Assembly (NCBI RefSeq): GCF_006334925.1
Contig: NZ_VDHJ01000009.1
Coordinates: forward strand, 1-64,000
Reading direction: 5' to 3'
Source of the DNA: Corynebacterium tapiri
GTDB lineage: Bacteria > Actinomycetota > Actinomycetes > Mycobacteriales > Mycobacteriaceae
Length of the DNA: 64,000 bases
The notes under the pieces were generated by a model that worked only from the letters and a program-made list of their open reading frames with translations, was not told the DNA's origin and searched no databases. A program made the position numbers and the translations under genes. Below, piece by piece: positions 7,750 through 16,172 of the stretch (the stretch's first letter is position 1; each line of letters begins with the position of its first letter).

Positions 7750-9714
7750 ATGGGGAAAACCATGCGTAGAGTATTGGTCACTTTGCTGACCTTTATTCTG
7801 GCAATTACTTCTGCCTCAATGAATGGGGTGGCCCGGGCCGATTCCCTGCGGGGACAGGCCGTAACGTTCACTGGTAACACTGTGATTGGTTCTCCTATTG
7901 GCACTGTCAATGGTTTCGAAGTTTCACCAGTCCTGTTCGGGATGGAGATTGGCGGAAAGCCTTTCGGCGGGTACTGCATCGAGTACTACGTTCCCATCGA
8001 TGACCAGCAAGTCGCCGGTATGGGGACGTCTCGCCTCCAGGGTTGGGACCAGTTCCCCGGTGAGAACAACCTCAGCAACAGTAACCCTGGTGCTAACAAG
8101 GCACGTCAACAGGTCTCCTGGCTCGTTCTGAATTCCTACCCCAACGTTGCCTTGGAGCAATTGGCTGCCAAGTACAACGCGATTGGCTTGACCCAGGAAG
8201 AGGCTGTTACCGCTACGCAGGCAGCCATTTGGACGATCTCGGATAACTTCAACCTGGATCCCAGCCTGGACTTGTCTCAGCGCGTCTTTGACGTCTACGA
8301 CGGACTACTCAAGGACACTGCCAACGCAACTCCTGAGGAACTGGAATCGGTACAGAGCGCGATCATCCTCACGCCTCCCCTGGTCGACGATCGGGGTACT
8401 TACAACCACCAGCAGACGGTGATTGCCGCTGACCGCGAGATCAAGATCACCCCGGCCTCGATGAACACGACTGCCGGCTGGAACAACCCGTGGTCCCACC
8501 TGGGGGTTAACTCCACCGCTGACGAGATCGCCGCAGCTACGCAGAAGGTCGAAAAGACGGTTGAGGCTGACCAGACCGATGACGTGTACGACCTGGTTCA
8601 CCTCGACCACATCATGGCGGGTGCTGACTACACCTTGGAGGGATCTCTGCGTCGCCACGCAGCCCCCGAGGAAGTCCTCGGCACCGGTTCCACCAAGGTG
8701 AATACCGACGAGCTCATTGGGCTGACGCGTAATGGCGATGGTTCCGTGTCTGGCTACGCCGTGGTCAAGATCTCCGGTGGAAAGAAGCTCCAGGGTGAAC
8801 CTGGAGTGGTGTTTGAGACGCTAAAGGTCGGGGACCAGGTGGTCCTCAACCACGCTGACCCGTCTGATCGAGATCAGATCGTGCATGCCCCTGAGAAGCC
8901 CAAACAAGAGCGGTACATGCTGACGCCGGGTCTGCGTACTCACGCTGCGTGGAATGACGCTTGGAGCACGCTGACTGCTGATTCCGACGCTTCTCAGGTC
9001 AACGAGGCAACTCGTGGCGCAGTGAAGACTGTCGACGAGGGTGCGCAGCAGACGATCCATGACCTGGTCTTTGTAGACAACATCCATGCCGAAGCGGAGT
9101 ACCAGCTGAAGGCTTCTGCCCGTTCGACCACGGATACCGAGAAGGTTTTAGGCACTGGATCCAAGACGTTCACCAGCGTGGACATGCTTGCCAAGACCCA
9201 CCACCAGAATGGATCCGTGTCTGGCTACGTTGTGGTGGACATTCCCCTGCAGGAAAAGCTGGCCATGAACCAGTCCGCTGTGGTGTTTGAGGATCTGGTT
9301 TCGTCTGAGGTAAACGCTCAGGGCAACCCGTCTGCCGAGGGCGAGAACCTGATTGCTCGCCATGCCGATGCCTCGGACCGTGATCAAATGGTGCACGTAT
9401 CGGAGAAGCCAGCAGAGGTGCCGGGTGGATCTACCCCGTGGATGTCCTCGATCGTGCCCCTCATCCCGCTGATTGGTGCAATTCCGGTGTTGGGATACCT
9501 GTTCGGCCACTCGGGCAGCTCTAACTCCAACGAGTCCCACTCCTCGAGCTCGAACAACCAGAACAACTCCAGCTCCAAGAAGGAGCAGGGTGGCACTAGC
9601 TCGAAGGTGAACCAACCGCAGCCGGAGAACTCCGGCTCTGGGCGTCAGACTATTAAGTCCGTGCCGTCCGGTTCCCTGACCGCTGGCCAGAACGTACCTG
9701 CCTACATCGGGTAG
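7750..9714 (+). CDS. Thioester-domain, VaFE-repeat surface protein (adhesin)
   Basis: The 654-residue protein has a signal peptide ending near ARAD, then a thioester domain with Cys76 (GGYCIEYY) and Gln157 (ATQAAIWT), the pair that forms an internal thioester able to bond host or surface amines. Two VaFE repeats follow, about residues 235-385 and 395-560, each ending in VVFE plus a D-x-SDRDQ(I/M)VH stretch; such domains carry isopeptide bonds and form stalks. A hydrophobic segment (VPLIPLIGAIPVLGYLF, about 567-583) is followed by some 70 Ser/Asn-rich residues. No LPXTG is visible, which is odd for a protein encoded beside a sortase. GAAAGGA precedes two adjacent ATGs (7747, 7750). Confidence 0.85.
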   Translation: MGKTMRRVLVTLLTFILAITSASMNGVARADSLRGQAVTFTGNTVIGSPIGTVNGFEVSPVLFGMEIGGKPFGGYCIEYYVPIDDQQVAGMGTSRLQGWDQFPGENNLSNSNPGANKARQQVSWLVLNSYPNVALEQLAAKYNAIGLTQEEAVTATQAAIWTISDNFNLDPSLDLSQRVFDVYDGLLKDTANATPEELESVQSAIILTPPLVDDRGTYNHQQTVIAADREIKITPASMNTTAGWNNPWSHLGVNSTADEIAAATQKVEKTVEADQTDDVYDLVHLDHIMAGADYTLEGSLRRHAAPEEVLGTGSTKVNTDELIGLTRNGDGSVSGYAVVKISGGKKLQGEPGVVFETLKVGDQVVLNHADPSDRDQIVHAPEKPKQERYMLTPGLRTHAAWNDAWSTLTADSDASQVNEATRGAVKTVDEGAQQTIHDLVFVDNIHAEAEYQLKASARSTTDTEKVLGTGSKTFTSVDMLAKTHHQNGSVSGYVVVDIPLQEKLAMNQSAVVFEDLVSSEVNAQGNPSAEGENLIARHADASDRDQMVHVSEKPAEVPGGSTPWMSSIVPLIPLIGAIPVLGYLFGHSGSSNSNESHSSSSNNQNNSSSKKEQGGTSSKVNQPQPENSGSGRQTIKSVPSGSLTAGQNVPAYIG

Positions 9715-9738
9715 TCGCTCGTTCTGAAAAAGGGTCAA

Positions 9739-9770
9739 GGCCGCCTCGCTTTGGTGAGGCGGCCTAGGTC
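9739..9770 (+). terminator. Hairpin terminator after the adhesin gene
   Basis: GGCCGCCTC (9739-9747) pairs with GAGGCGGCC (9756-9764) around a short loop, 25 nt after the adhesin stop. The downstream T-run is weak, so partial read-through into the sortase gene 46 nt further on is possible. Confidence 0.7.
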
Positions 9771-9809
9771 ATTTATGGCCCAAGAGTTGAAACTTAGAAA
9801 GAATCTCCA

Positions 9810-10538
9810 ATGACACAGCATCATGAAACTTCACGGCCAGAAGCACGTCGATACGCCCGTCTGTGGTGGCTGGCTGCGGCGGCCTGTACCGTCCTCGCTG
9901 TAGTTTTGGTGTTCCTGGTCGGGCGCACCATGACCGATTCGCCTAGCGACGTCGCGAGCCCCCGTTCCGAAACACCTAGTGCAACTTCTTCCGCGCCGAT
10001 CGCTCCTGCTCTTCCTGTGCAGCCCGAGCAGCCGGCATTCGTTGATCACACCGGAGCGCAGGAAAATCTCCCCATCCCCGTGACAGCTGCGAGTGATAGG
10101 GGCGTTACTGCAATTTCAGTGGATGGCGTAACTGCCCCCATTGATGCGCTTGGGCTTACCGACGAGGGTGCTCTCGTACCGCCTGAAGATATTCAGCGAG
10201 TGGGTTGGTATGCGGAATCGACAATCCCGGGAGCCGATCAGCCCGGGACAAGCGTCATTACCGGGCATGTCAACGACGCTGCCCAAGGCACCGGGTTTGC
10301 CAACCGGTTTACCCACATGGACATAGGCACGAAGTTCTCTATCACCGTCAACGGACAGCCGCGCATTTTCAAGGTGACCAAGGCCTCCTCCCACGTACCC
10401 AAGGGCGGCGCTCTCCCCGCTGAGGTGAACGACGCGACCGGGCCGAACCGAATCGTGCTCATCACCTGTGGCGGAAAGTTCGTGGGCGGGCCTCTCGGCT
10501 ACGAGGACAACATCTTCGTTGTTGCTGAGCCTGCGTAG
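9810..10538 (+). CDS. Class F/E-like sortase
   Basis: The 242-residue protein has one N-terminal membrane helix (LWWLAAAACTVLAVVLVFLVG), a Thr/Ser/Pro-rich linker and a sortase fold with the catalytic His153 (VITGHVND) and Cys220 (VLITCGG). Sortases cut a C-terminal sorting signal and attach the protein to the wall or to a pilin. Short size and the TCGG motif fit the class F type found in actinobacteria. After Cys220 the chain runs GGKFVGGPLGYEDNIFV to the end without a single Arg, although the third catalytic residue of sortases is usually an Arg in this region; whether Arg at 213 or another residue serves is unclear. The natural substrate is presumably the adjacent adhesin. Confidence 0.85.
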   Translation: MTQHHETSRPEARRYARLWWLAAAACTVLAVVLVFLVGRTMTDSPSDVASPRSETPSATSSAPIAPALPVQPEQPAFVDHTGAQENLPIPVTAASDRGVTAISVDGVTAPIDALGLTDEGALVPPEDIQRVGWYAESTIPGADQPGTSVITGHVNDAAQGTGFANRFTHMDIGTKFSITVNGQPRIFKVTKASSHVPKGGALPAEVNDATGPNRIVLITCGGKFVGGPLGYEDNIFVVAEPA

Positions 10539-10619
10539 ATGCTCGCAGCTGCCGCACGGTGGTGGTTCCGGCTCCCGTGACCAGGTGACCAATCTCCATT
10601 TCCCCACAAGATATTGAAT

Positions 10620-10680
10620 CTCCCGAAACGGTTTCAGTCATGAAACCCGGGAGGCATGGAACGGGATTCATTCCCTCAGT
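10620..10680. promoter_or_regulatory. Nested inverted repeats upstream of mrr
   Basis: GTTTCA (10631-10636) and TGAAAC (10641-10646) form a perfect pair inside a wider TCCCG...CGGGA pair (10621-10652), followed by GGGATTCATTCCC. They could be the terminator of the sortase gene or an operator for the restriction gene. The region 10539-10740 holds no gene. Confidence 0.4.
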
Positions 10681-10740
10681 TTTTAGGGGATGCTTCGCCC
10701 CTTAGGAGTATTCACGTGCGTCGTTTGGGATAATTGCTGC

Positions 10741-11694
10741 GTGGAAACCAACGAAAGCAACACCTCATTTACCGAGCAGGGTATGCCAACCCATCAGCAA
10801 CTAGTCTTGCCCATTCTTAGGGCAGTCGACAGTCTTGGCGGATCGGCAAAAACCCAAGAGATCGTCGAAGAAGTCCTGGAGCACCTCCCCAACGCTGATG
10901 CACTCCTTCAAGTATTTTTCCCAAAACGCCCGCATGTTTCCGTTTTGATCAGCCGACTTGGCTGGGGGCGTTCCACCGCCAAGCGCATTGGGGCCCTCGA
11001 ACAACCTGCCAAGGGGATGTATCTACTTACCGAAGTTGGCGAGGAATTAATCAAGCTTCCTGCTGATCAGGCTTTCGCCAGCGTTAAAGATCTTGATCGC
11101 GAAGCGTACCGTGCAAAGCGGAAGCAAAAGGAACTAGAAAACGCCCCTGATACCACCGAACTCACCGAGGATGTACCCGATGGCGACATCCTGTCGGCTT
11201 CCAACGAAGAAACTCAAGACGACGATTGGAAGAGTCAGCTCCTCACGCGTCTCCATCAGCTCTCGCCCGAAGGCTTCGAAAAGTTCATTATTTATCTACT
11301 GCGCCGCCAAGGGCTCCAACTTCAGCACACCGGGATGTCTGGGGATGAAGGGGTCGACGCGATTGGCACTGCGCCTTTGAGCCCTGTCTTGTCCTCCCGT
11401 GTAGCCGTTCAAATTAAGCGCTACGCACCAGAGGGGAAACCCATCGGACGTGAAACAGTCGCATTGTTCCAGCGTGATGCCCAAACCAAGGGTGCTGAAC
11501 GCGCCATCATCGTCACCCTTAGCCGTTTTACAAAGCCCGCACGCAAGGCAGCAACCTCCACCGTGCCTACCGTAGATCTCATTGGTGGAGATCGATTGGC
11601 TGAGCTCATTCGTATAGATGGCGAGTCTGGCGTGCAGCTCCGTCCCACTGTCGACCCGGAGTGGTTCGATAAATTCGAAAAGGCGAACTTCTAA
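10741..11694 (+). CDS. mrr: Mrr-type restriction endonuclease (type IV)
   Basis: The 317-residue protein has an Mrr N-terminal winged helix (THQQLVLPILRAVDSLGGSA) and a C-terminal PD-(D/E)xK nuclease: SPEGFEKFIIYLLRRQG, then GMSGDEGVDAIG and VAVQIKRYA with the catalytic Asp and Gln-x-Lys. Mrr cuts foreign DNA carrying certain modified bases and acts in the cytosol. A GTG at 10741 is preferred because GATAAT lies exactly 7 nt upstream, as in leaderless corynebacterial genes; ATG at 10783 is the alternative and would still keep the whole domain. No methyltransferase or specificity gene is adjacent, as expected for a solitary modification-dependent enzyme. Its G+C is lower than the genes to the right. 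Confidence 0.85.
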   Translation: METNESNTSFTEQGMPTHQQLVLPILRAVDSLGGSAKTQEIVEEVLEHLPNADALLQVFFPKRPHVSVLISRLGWGRSTAKRIGALEQPAKGMYLLTEVGEELIKLPADQAFASVKDLDREAYRAKRKQKELENAPDTTELTEDVPDGDILSASNEETQDDDWKSQLLTRLHQLSPEGFEKFIIYLLRRQGLQLQHTGMSGDEGVDAIGTAPLSPVLSSRVAVQIKRYAPEGKPIGRETVALFQRDAQTKGAERAIIVTLSRFTKPARKAATSTVPTVDLIGGDRLAELIRIDGESGVQLRPTVDPEWFDKFEKANF

Positions 11695-11827
11695 ACAAGC
11701 ATCCAGTAGCTCGATGTATACCCCTTTTTGCAAATCAGACAGGGGGAATTAATTCTGGATAATGGATGGCCCATCTCCGTTTTCATGTCCTGGACGCCAG
11801 TAGTGGGTGAGCCTGCGTAAACCAACC

Positions 11828-12490
11828 TCACATCTGCCGCACCGTGATGTTGATCCGGCCCTCGCTCAAGCCCGTGAACTCTGGTCCTGTCCCCTCGCGC
11901 ACCGCCACCACCCCGTGATAGGCCCGGCGCGCCGGCCCGCCGAATACCACCACATCCCCGCTCAGCAAGGTCAGATCGGACCACGGACCACGGGGTGCTT
12001 CGTCGCTTCCGATCCGGAAGAGGGCTTCGTCGCCAAGCGAAAAACTCACGATCGGCGCGCTCGACTCCTCATGCGCATCCACGTGCATTCCCATGGCGGA
12101 ACCGGGCGGATAGTAGTTGATCAGTGCCACGTCGGGATCAAAATCCCCAGCCCAAGGCACTAACTCAGTCGCCACCCCGGCAGCCTCTCGCACAGCCCGG
12201 CGCGCGAGCGTGACCAGGGACTCGGGAATCGGCGGTACGCGCTGGCCGCCCAGGCTCTGCACGTACCCGCGACCATGCCAGTGCTGCCCCAGCGAGAGGA
12301 TGTAGGCGCTCATCTGCCCGCCGCGCACCCAGGGCCGCTTCATCGCCAGCTCGGTGCCCGCAACAGATCGGGCAATCTCGCGCGCCTCGGTCACCAGCGC
12401 TGCCTGCGTGGAAGCGTTGAGCCAATTGGGCAGGTGCGCAACTCCGGGCTGAATCTGCCGAGCAGGGCGGTCGAGGGAATGAAAGAGCAT
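11828..12490 (-). CDS. alkB: AlkB-type Fe(II)/2-oxoglutarate DNA repair dioxygenase
   Basis: The 220-residue product has the AlkB metal triad HVD (GMHVDAHEES) and a distal His (RAYHGV), and the 2-oxoglutarate-binding RINITVR at the C terminus. AlkB removes 1-methyladenine and 3-methylcytosine lesions by oxidative demethylation. The ATG at 12490 is preceded by AGGAGGGG, a strong ribosome site, which decides against the longer upstream frame. It is divergent from the acetyltransferase gene with 44 bp between, and its tail overlaps no gene. Together with the ATL protein at 4.5 kb it makes a second alkylation-damage gene in the window. Confidence 0.9.
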   Translation of the reverse strand: MLFHSLDRPARQIQPGVAHLPNWLNASTQAALVTEAREIARSVAGTELAMKRPWVRGGQMSAYILSLGQHWHGRGYVQSLGGQRVPPIPESLVTLARRAVREAAGVATELVPWAGDFDPDVALINYYPPGSAMGMHVDAHEESSAPIVSFSLGDEALFRIGSDEAPRGPWSDLTLLSGDVVVFGGPARRAYHGVVAVREGTGPEFTGLSEGRINITVRQM

Positions 12491-12534
12491 GGCGTCTCCC
12501 CTCCTTCGACTCGCGATCACGCACAATGGTGGGC

Positions 12535-13152
12535 ATGGATATTCACAGCACTGACCCGAAGTATTACACGTTCGAGCGCATGACTTCTGGCCAGTGGTAC
12601 CTGCCGGGCGGACCGGAACAGGAGGCACAGCACGACCACGTCCGCCCACTGCTCAAGCAGGTTAACGAGCTGGCTAATACCGACCTCCCCCGCGCCTGGG
12701 AGCTGCTCGGCCAAGTGCTCGCCGAAGGTTCCGAGGTACCGGAGTGGTGGAGCCCCGTATGGATCGAATACGGCTGCAACACCCGCTTCGGCCCGGGCTG
12801 CTTTGTCAATGCAGGCATGACCATCCTGGACTCGGCCCCCGTCACCGTCGGCGCCCGCAGCCTTTTCGGCCCCAACTGTGAGCTCATCACGGTGGGCCAC
12901 CCTGTCAACGACGTAGAGATGCGCATGGTCGGCTGGGAGCTGGCCAAACCCATCACGATCGGCGACGACTGCTGGTTCGGTTCCTCCGTCCACGTCATGC
13001 CCGGGGTCACCATTGGGGACCGCTGCGTCATCGCCGCCGGCACCGTTGTTACTAAAGACGTTCCCGATGACAGCCTCGTCGCTGGGGTTCCCGGTCGCAT
13101 CCTTCGTTCGCTTGTCGACGCCCCTCTCGAGCGCAATGACATCGATTTTTAA
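12535..13152 (+). CDS. Maltose/galactoside O-acetyltransferase-like (left-handed beta-helix)
   Basis: The 205-residue protein belongs to the Maa/LacA/NodL group: an N-terminal helical part and hexapeptide repeats such as ITIGDDCWFGSSVHVMPGVT and IGDRCVIAAGTVVTKDVPD, with the catalytic His in TVGHPV. It should transfer acetyl from acetyl-CoA to a sugar hydroxyl in the cytosol as a trimer. ATG at 12535 is preferred over 12526 because CACAAT lies 7 nt before it; ATG at 12526 would add three residues. The last codons overlap the start of hrpB. Confidence 0.87.
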   Translation: MDIHSTDPKYYTFERMTSGQWYLPGGPEQEAQHDHVRPLLKQVNELANTDLPRAWELLGQVLAEGSEVPEWWSPVWIEYGCNTRFGPGCFVNAGMTILDSAPVTVGARSLFGPNCELITVGHPVNDVEMRMVGWELAKPITIGDDCWFGSSVHVMPGVTIGDRCVIAAGTVVTKDVPDDSLVAGVPGRILRSLVDAPLERNDIDF

Positions 13153-15406
13153 CCTCACCACCATCGGCCGCGGTCTGCCCGTCGCCGGGGTCATCGACCA
13201 GCTACCTGACCTTCTGCGCAGCGGAAACGTGGTGGTCGAGGCACCTCCCGGAACCGGTAAGACCACGCTTGTTCCTCCGGCTGTGGCCAACGAGGTTCCC
13301 GGCAAAGTCATCGTGACCGCACCGCGTCGCGTGGCCGTTCGGGCTGCCGCGCGCAGGCTCTCACATCTGAGCGGCGAGCCTGCAGCGGTGGGTTATGCAG
13401 TGCGGGGTGATACGCGCCCAGGCAGCAAAGTCGAGTTTGTCACCCCGGGCGTTTTGCTGCGTCGCCTGCTAAACGACCCGGAGCTGGCGGGAGTATCCGC
13501 CGTGATCATCGACGAGGTGCACGAGCGCCAAGTCGATACCGATCTCGTGCTGGCCATGTGCGCCGAAATCGCCCAGCTACGCGATGACTTCCGCCTCCTC
13601 GCCATGTCCGCTACCGTCGACGCGGCCTTCTTCGCCGAGCTTATCGACGCCTCCGTGCTCAGCACGCCCGCCGTCACCCACCCCGTCGACGTGACCTACT
13701 CGCCTCATCCGGGTAGAGCAGAGTGCTCCCGAGAATTCCTGGATCACCTAGCAAATCTGGCTGCCCAGGCCCGGCAGCGTTATGACGAATCCGTCCTGGT
13801 CTTCGTCCCCGGTGCGCGCGAGGTCGAGCACGTGGCCGCTGCATGCGCTGGACTGCCTCTTCACGGCCAGCTCAGCAACACCGAACAGGACGCGGCACTG
13901 GCTCCATCCCAGCACCCCCGCATTGTGGTCTCGACCTCCCTGGCCGAGTCCTCCCTGACCGTCCCGGGCGTGCGCACCGTGGTGGATTCCGGTCTCTCCC
14001 GCGTACCCCGGCGCGACTCCGCCCGCGGAATGAGCGGCCTGGTCACGCTGTCGGCGGCTCGCTCCACGGTGGATCAGCGAGCCGGACGCGCGGGGCGTGA
14101 GGGGCCCGGCCGGGTCATTCGCGCCTACTCCGAGGCCGACTATCGCCGCCTGCAGCCGCACATAACCCCGGAGATCGCCACAGCCGACCTCACCGATGCT
14201 TGCCTGCAGCTAGCAGCGTGGGGGACCCCACGCGGGGAAGGCCTTCCCCTTCCCAGTGCACCGGCTCCGTCGGCCATCGCTGACGCCGAGACCACGCTCA
14301 TGCGCATTGGGGCCGTTGATGCCGATGGCCATATCACCGAGCATGGTCGCCGGATCGCCTCCCTGCCCCTGCCTCCCCAGCTCGGCCACGCCCTGGAGAA
14401 ACTGGGCAGCGGGGCGGCCGGAGCAATCGCGGTACTGGCGGATTCCCCACGCGGTGATCTCACCCGCCTGCGCCCGGATAACCAGCAGAAGAAGCGACTC
14501 GAGAGGTTGGCCGCGGCGTCGACAAGCGTCGATATTGCGCGGGTGACGGCGACGGCGTACCCGGGGCAGATCGCCAAGCTCAGCGGGGAAGATTACCTGC
14601 TGGCCAGCGGCACGCGCGCCCGGCTGCCTGGCGATATGGGCCTTAACGGCGCGTCCTGGCTGGCAATCGCGGAAGCCTCGCGTACCGGACAACACGCCAC
14701 CATTCGGGCGGCTGCTCGCCTGACGCAGGAGGACGCCGAGGAGATTCTGGGGGTGACCGAGCAGGTGCAGGCCACGCTGGACGCGGGCAAGATCCGCGGG
14801 CGCCGGATTCGCCGGTTGGGTGCCATCGAGCTCAGCTCTACCCCGGTGCAGGTCGATCCCGCGCACGCCGCCGAGGCCCTGCGCGGGCAGGTGACGTTGG
14901 AGGACTTTACGCTCGGTGAGAAGGCTCGGCAGCTGTTTGAACGTTTGCGCTTCCTGCACACCACAGTGGGCAGCCCCTGGCCGGATCCTGCGACGATCGA
15001 TCTCAGCGTGGAGCTCGACGCGCTGGCTCGGGGTAAGGCGCTCTCGGCTATCGACGTCTACCCTGCCCTCCAGCGCGCTCTGCCCTGGCCGGAGGCCGCC
15101 CACCTGGACGCTCTGGCGCCGACTCATCTGGATCTGCCCTCGGGCCGGCGGGCCCGCATTAGTTACGAAACCGGCCGCCCCGTAGTAAGCACCAAGCTGC
15201 AGGACTGTTTTGGGCTGACTGCTTCCCCCGTGATTGGCGATCGCCCGGTGCAGTTCCACCTACTCTCGCCCGCCGGCAGACCGCTGGCCGTGACCGACGA
15301 CCTGGCGAGCTTCTTTGCCGGGCCTTACCAGGGCGTGCGCAAAGACATGCGCGGGCGCTACCCCAAGCACTCGTGGCCGGAGGACCCGCTAGCCCTGGAA
15401 AATTAG
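13136..15406 (+). CDS. hrpB: ATP-dependent helicase HrpB
   Basis: The 756-residue DEAH-box protein has Walker A (EAPPGTGKTTLVPPA, near residue 38), the DEVH box (VIIDEVHERQVDTDL), SATV motif III and QRAGRAGREGPG motif VI, then the HrpB-specific C-terminal region ending PKHSWPEDPLALEN. HrpB is an RNA/DNA helicase of unclear physiological role in bacteria, slightly shorter here than the usual 800 or so residues. It starts inside the acetyltransferase gene (17-nt overlap), suggesting coupling, and its end overlaps the convergent permease gene by 18 nt. Two copies of the GCTTNTCGACG motif lie in it (13639, 14517). Confidence 0.9.
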   Translation: MTSIFNLTTIGRGLPVAGVIDQLPDLLRSGNVVVEAPPGTGKTTLVPPAVANEVPGKVIVTAPRRVAVRAAARRLSHLSGEPAAVGYAVRGDTRPGSKVEFVTPGVLLRRLLNDPELAGVSAVIIDEVHERQVDTDLVLAMCAEIAQLRDDFRLLAMSATVDAAFFAELIDASVLSTPAVTHPVDVTYSPHPGRAECSREFLDHLANLAAQARQRYDESVLVFVPGAREVEHVAAACAGLPLHGQLSNTEQDAALAPSQHPRIVVSTSLAESSLTVPGVRTVVDSGLSRVPRRDSARGMSGLVTLSAARSTVDQRAGRAGREGPGRVIRAYSEADYRRLQPHITPEIATADLTDACLQLAAWGTPRGEGLPLPSAPAPSAIADAETTLMRIGAVDADGHITEHGRRIASLPLPPQLGHALEKLGSGAAGAIAVLADSPRGDLTRLRPDNQQKKRLERLAAASTSVDIARVTATAYPGQIAKLSGEDYLLASGTRARLPGDMGLNGASWLAIAEASRTGQHATIRAAARLTQEDAEEILGVTEQVQATLDAGKIRGRRIRRLGAIELSSTPVQVDPAHAAEALRGQVTLEDFTLGEKARQLFERLRFLHTTVGSPWPDPATIDLSVELDALARGKALSAIDVYPALQRALPWPEAAHLDALAPTHLDLPSGRRARISYETGRPVVSTKLQDCFGLTASPVIGDRPVQFHLLSPAGRPLAVTDDLASFFAGPYQGVRKDMRGRYPKHSWPEDPLALEN

Positions 15407-16147
15407 GTAGGTAGACATCACCACGACCACGGTGAGCACCGCGTAGCGCACCAACCGGGCCCCGCCCCCGAGCACCGTGCGGGCGCCCAGGTAGGCCCCC
15501 ACCATGTTGGCCACGGCCAACGCCAACCCAAGGGTGAGCCAGACGTGCCCGCCGGCAGCAAAAACAACCAAGGCTCCGAGGTTGGTGGAAACGTTGATGA
15601 GCTTGGCCATCACCGCCGACTCCACAAAGCTCTGGGAGAAAACCACGGTAAATGCCATGATGAGGAACATGCCGGTGCCAGGACCGAAGATTCCGTCGTA
15701 AAATCCGACGACCGCTACGGCGATGCCCGCCAGAACGATCCGGCGTGGGGTGACCACGCGCTGCGCCTCCTGAGCCCCAAAGCTCGGACGGCAAGCGACA
15801 AATACGCCTACTGCCAGCATTAACACGATGATGACGGGGCGCATCACCTCCGCGCTCAGCAGGCTCGCGCACCCAGCCCCAGCTCCGGCTGCGAGCAGCG
15901 CAATCGGAAGATAGGAACCCACCACGTAGGGATTCGGACGAATCCGGCGCAGCATGGTCACGGCCGCCGCCGAGGTTCCCATCACCCCGGCCACCTTGTT
16001 CGTGCCCAGCGCGGTCGCAGGCGCCAAGTGCGGAAAGCTCGCCAGGATCAGCGGGATGAGGATGAGTCCTCCCCCTCCGATGACCGCATCCACCCATCCA
16101 GCTGCCACTGCTCCGCCAACGAGAAGTACGAGGGTCAGCGGCTCCAT
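15389..16147 (-). CDS. TSUP (TauE/SafE) family membrane permease
   Basis: The 252-residue protein has about seven to eight hydrophobic segments and the TSUP signatures GWVDAVIGGGGLILIPLIL near the N terminus and GFYDGIFGPGTGMFLIMAF in the middle. The family moves sulfite, sulfoacetate or other small organic anions. The ATG at 16147 has TAGGAT 6 nt upstream, so the message is probably leaderless; a GTG at 16153 is the alternative. It is divergent from the AbrB-family gene with only 25 bp between the two starts. The presence of other apparently sulfur-linked loci in the window makes a sulfur anion plausible, but that is inference. Confidence 0.85.
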   Translation of the reverse strand: MEPLTLVLLVGGAVAAGWVDAVIGGGGLILIPLILASFPHLAPATALGTNKVAGVMGTSAAAVTMLRRIRPNPYVVGSYLPIALLAAGAGAGCASLLSAEVMRPVIIVLMLAVGVFVACRPSFGAQEAQRVVTPRRIVLAGIAVAVVGFYDGIFGPGTGMFLIMAFTVVFSQSFVESAVMAKLINVSTNLGALVVFAAGGHVWLTLGLALAVANMVGAYLGARTVLGGGARLVRYAVLTVVVVMSTYLIFQG

Positions 16148-16172
16148 AACCACATCCTAAACTAGGGGCATT

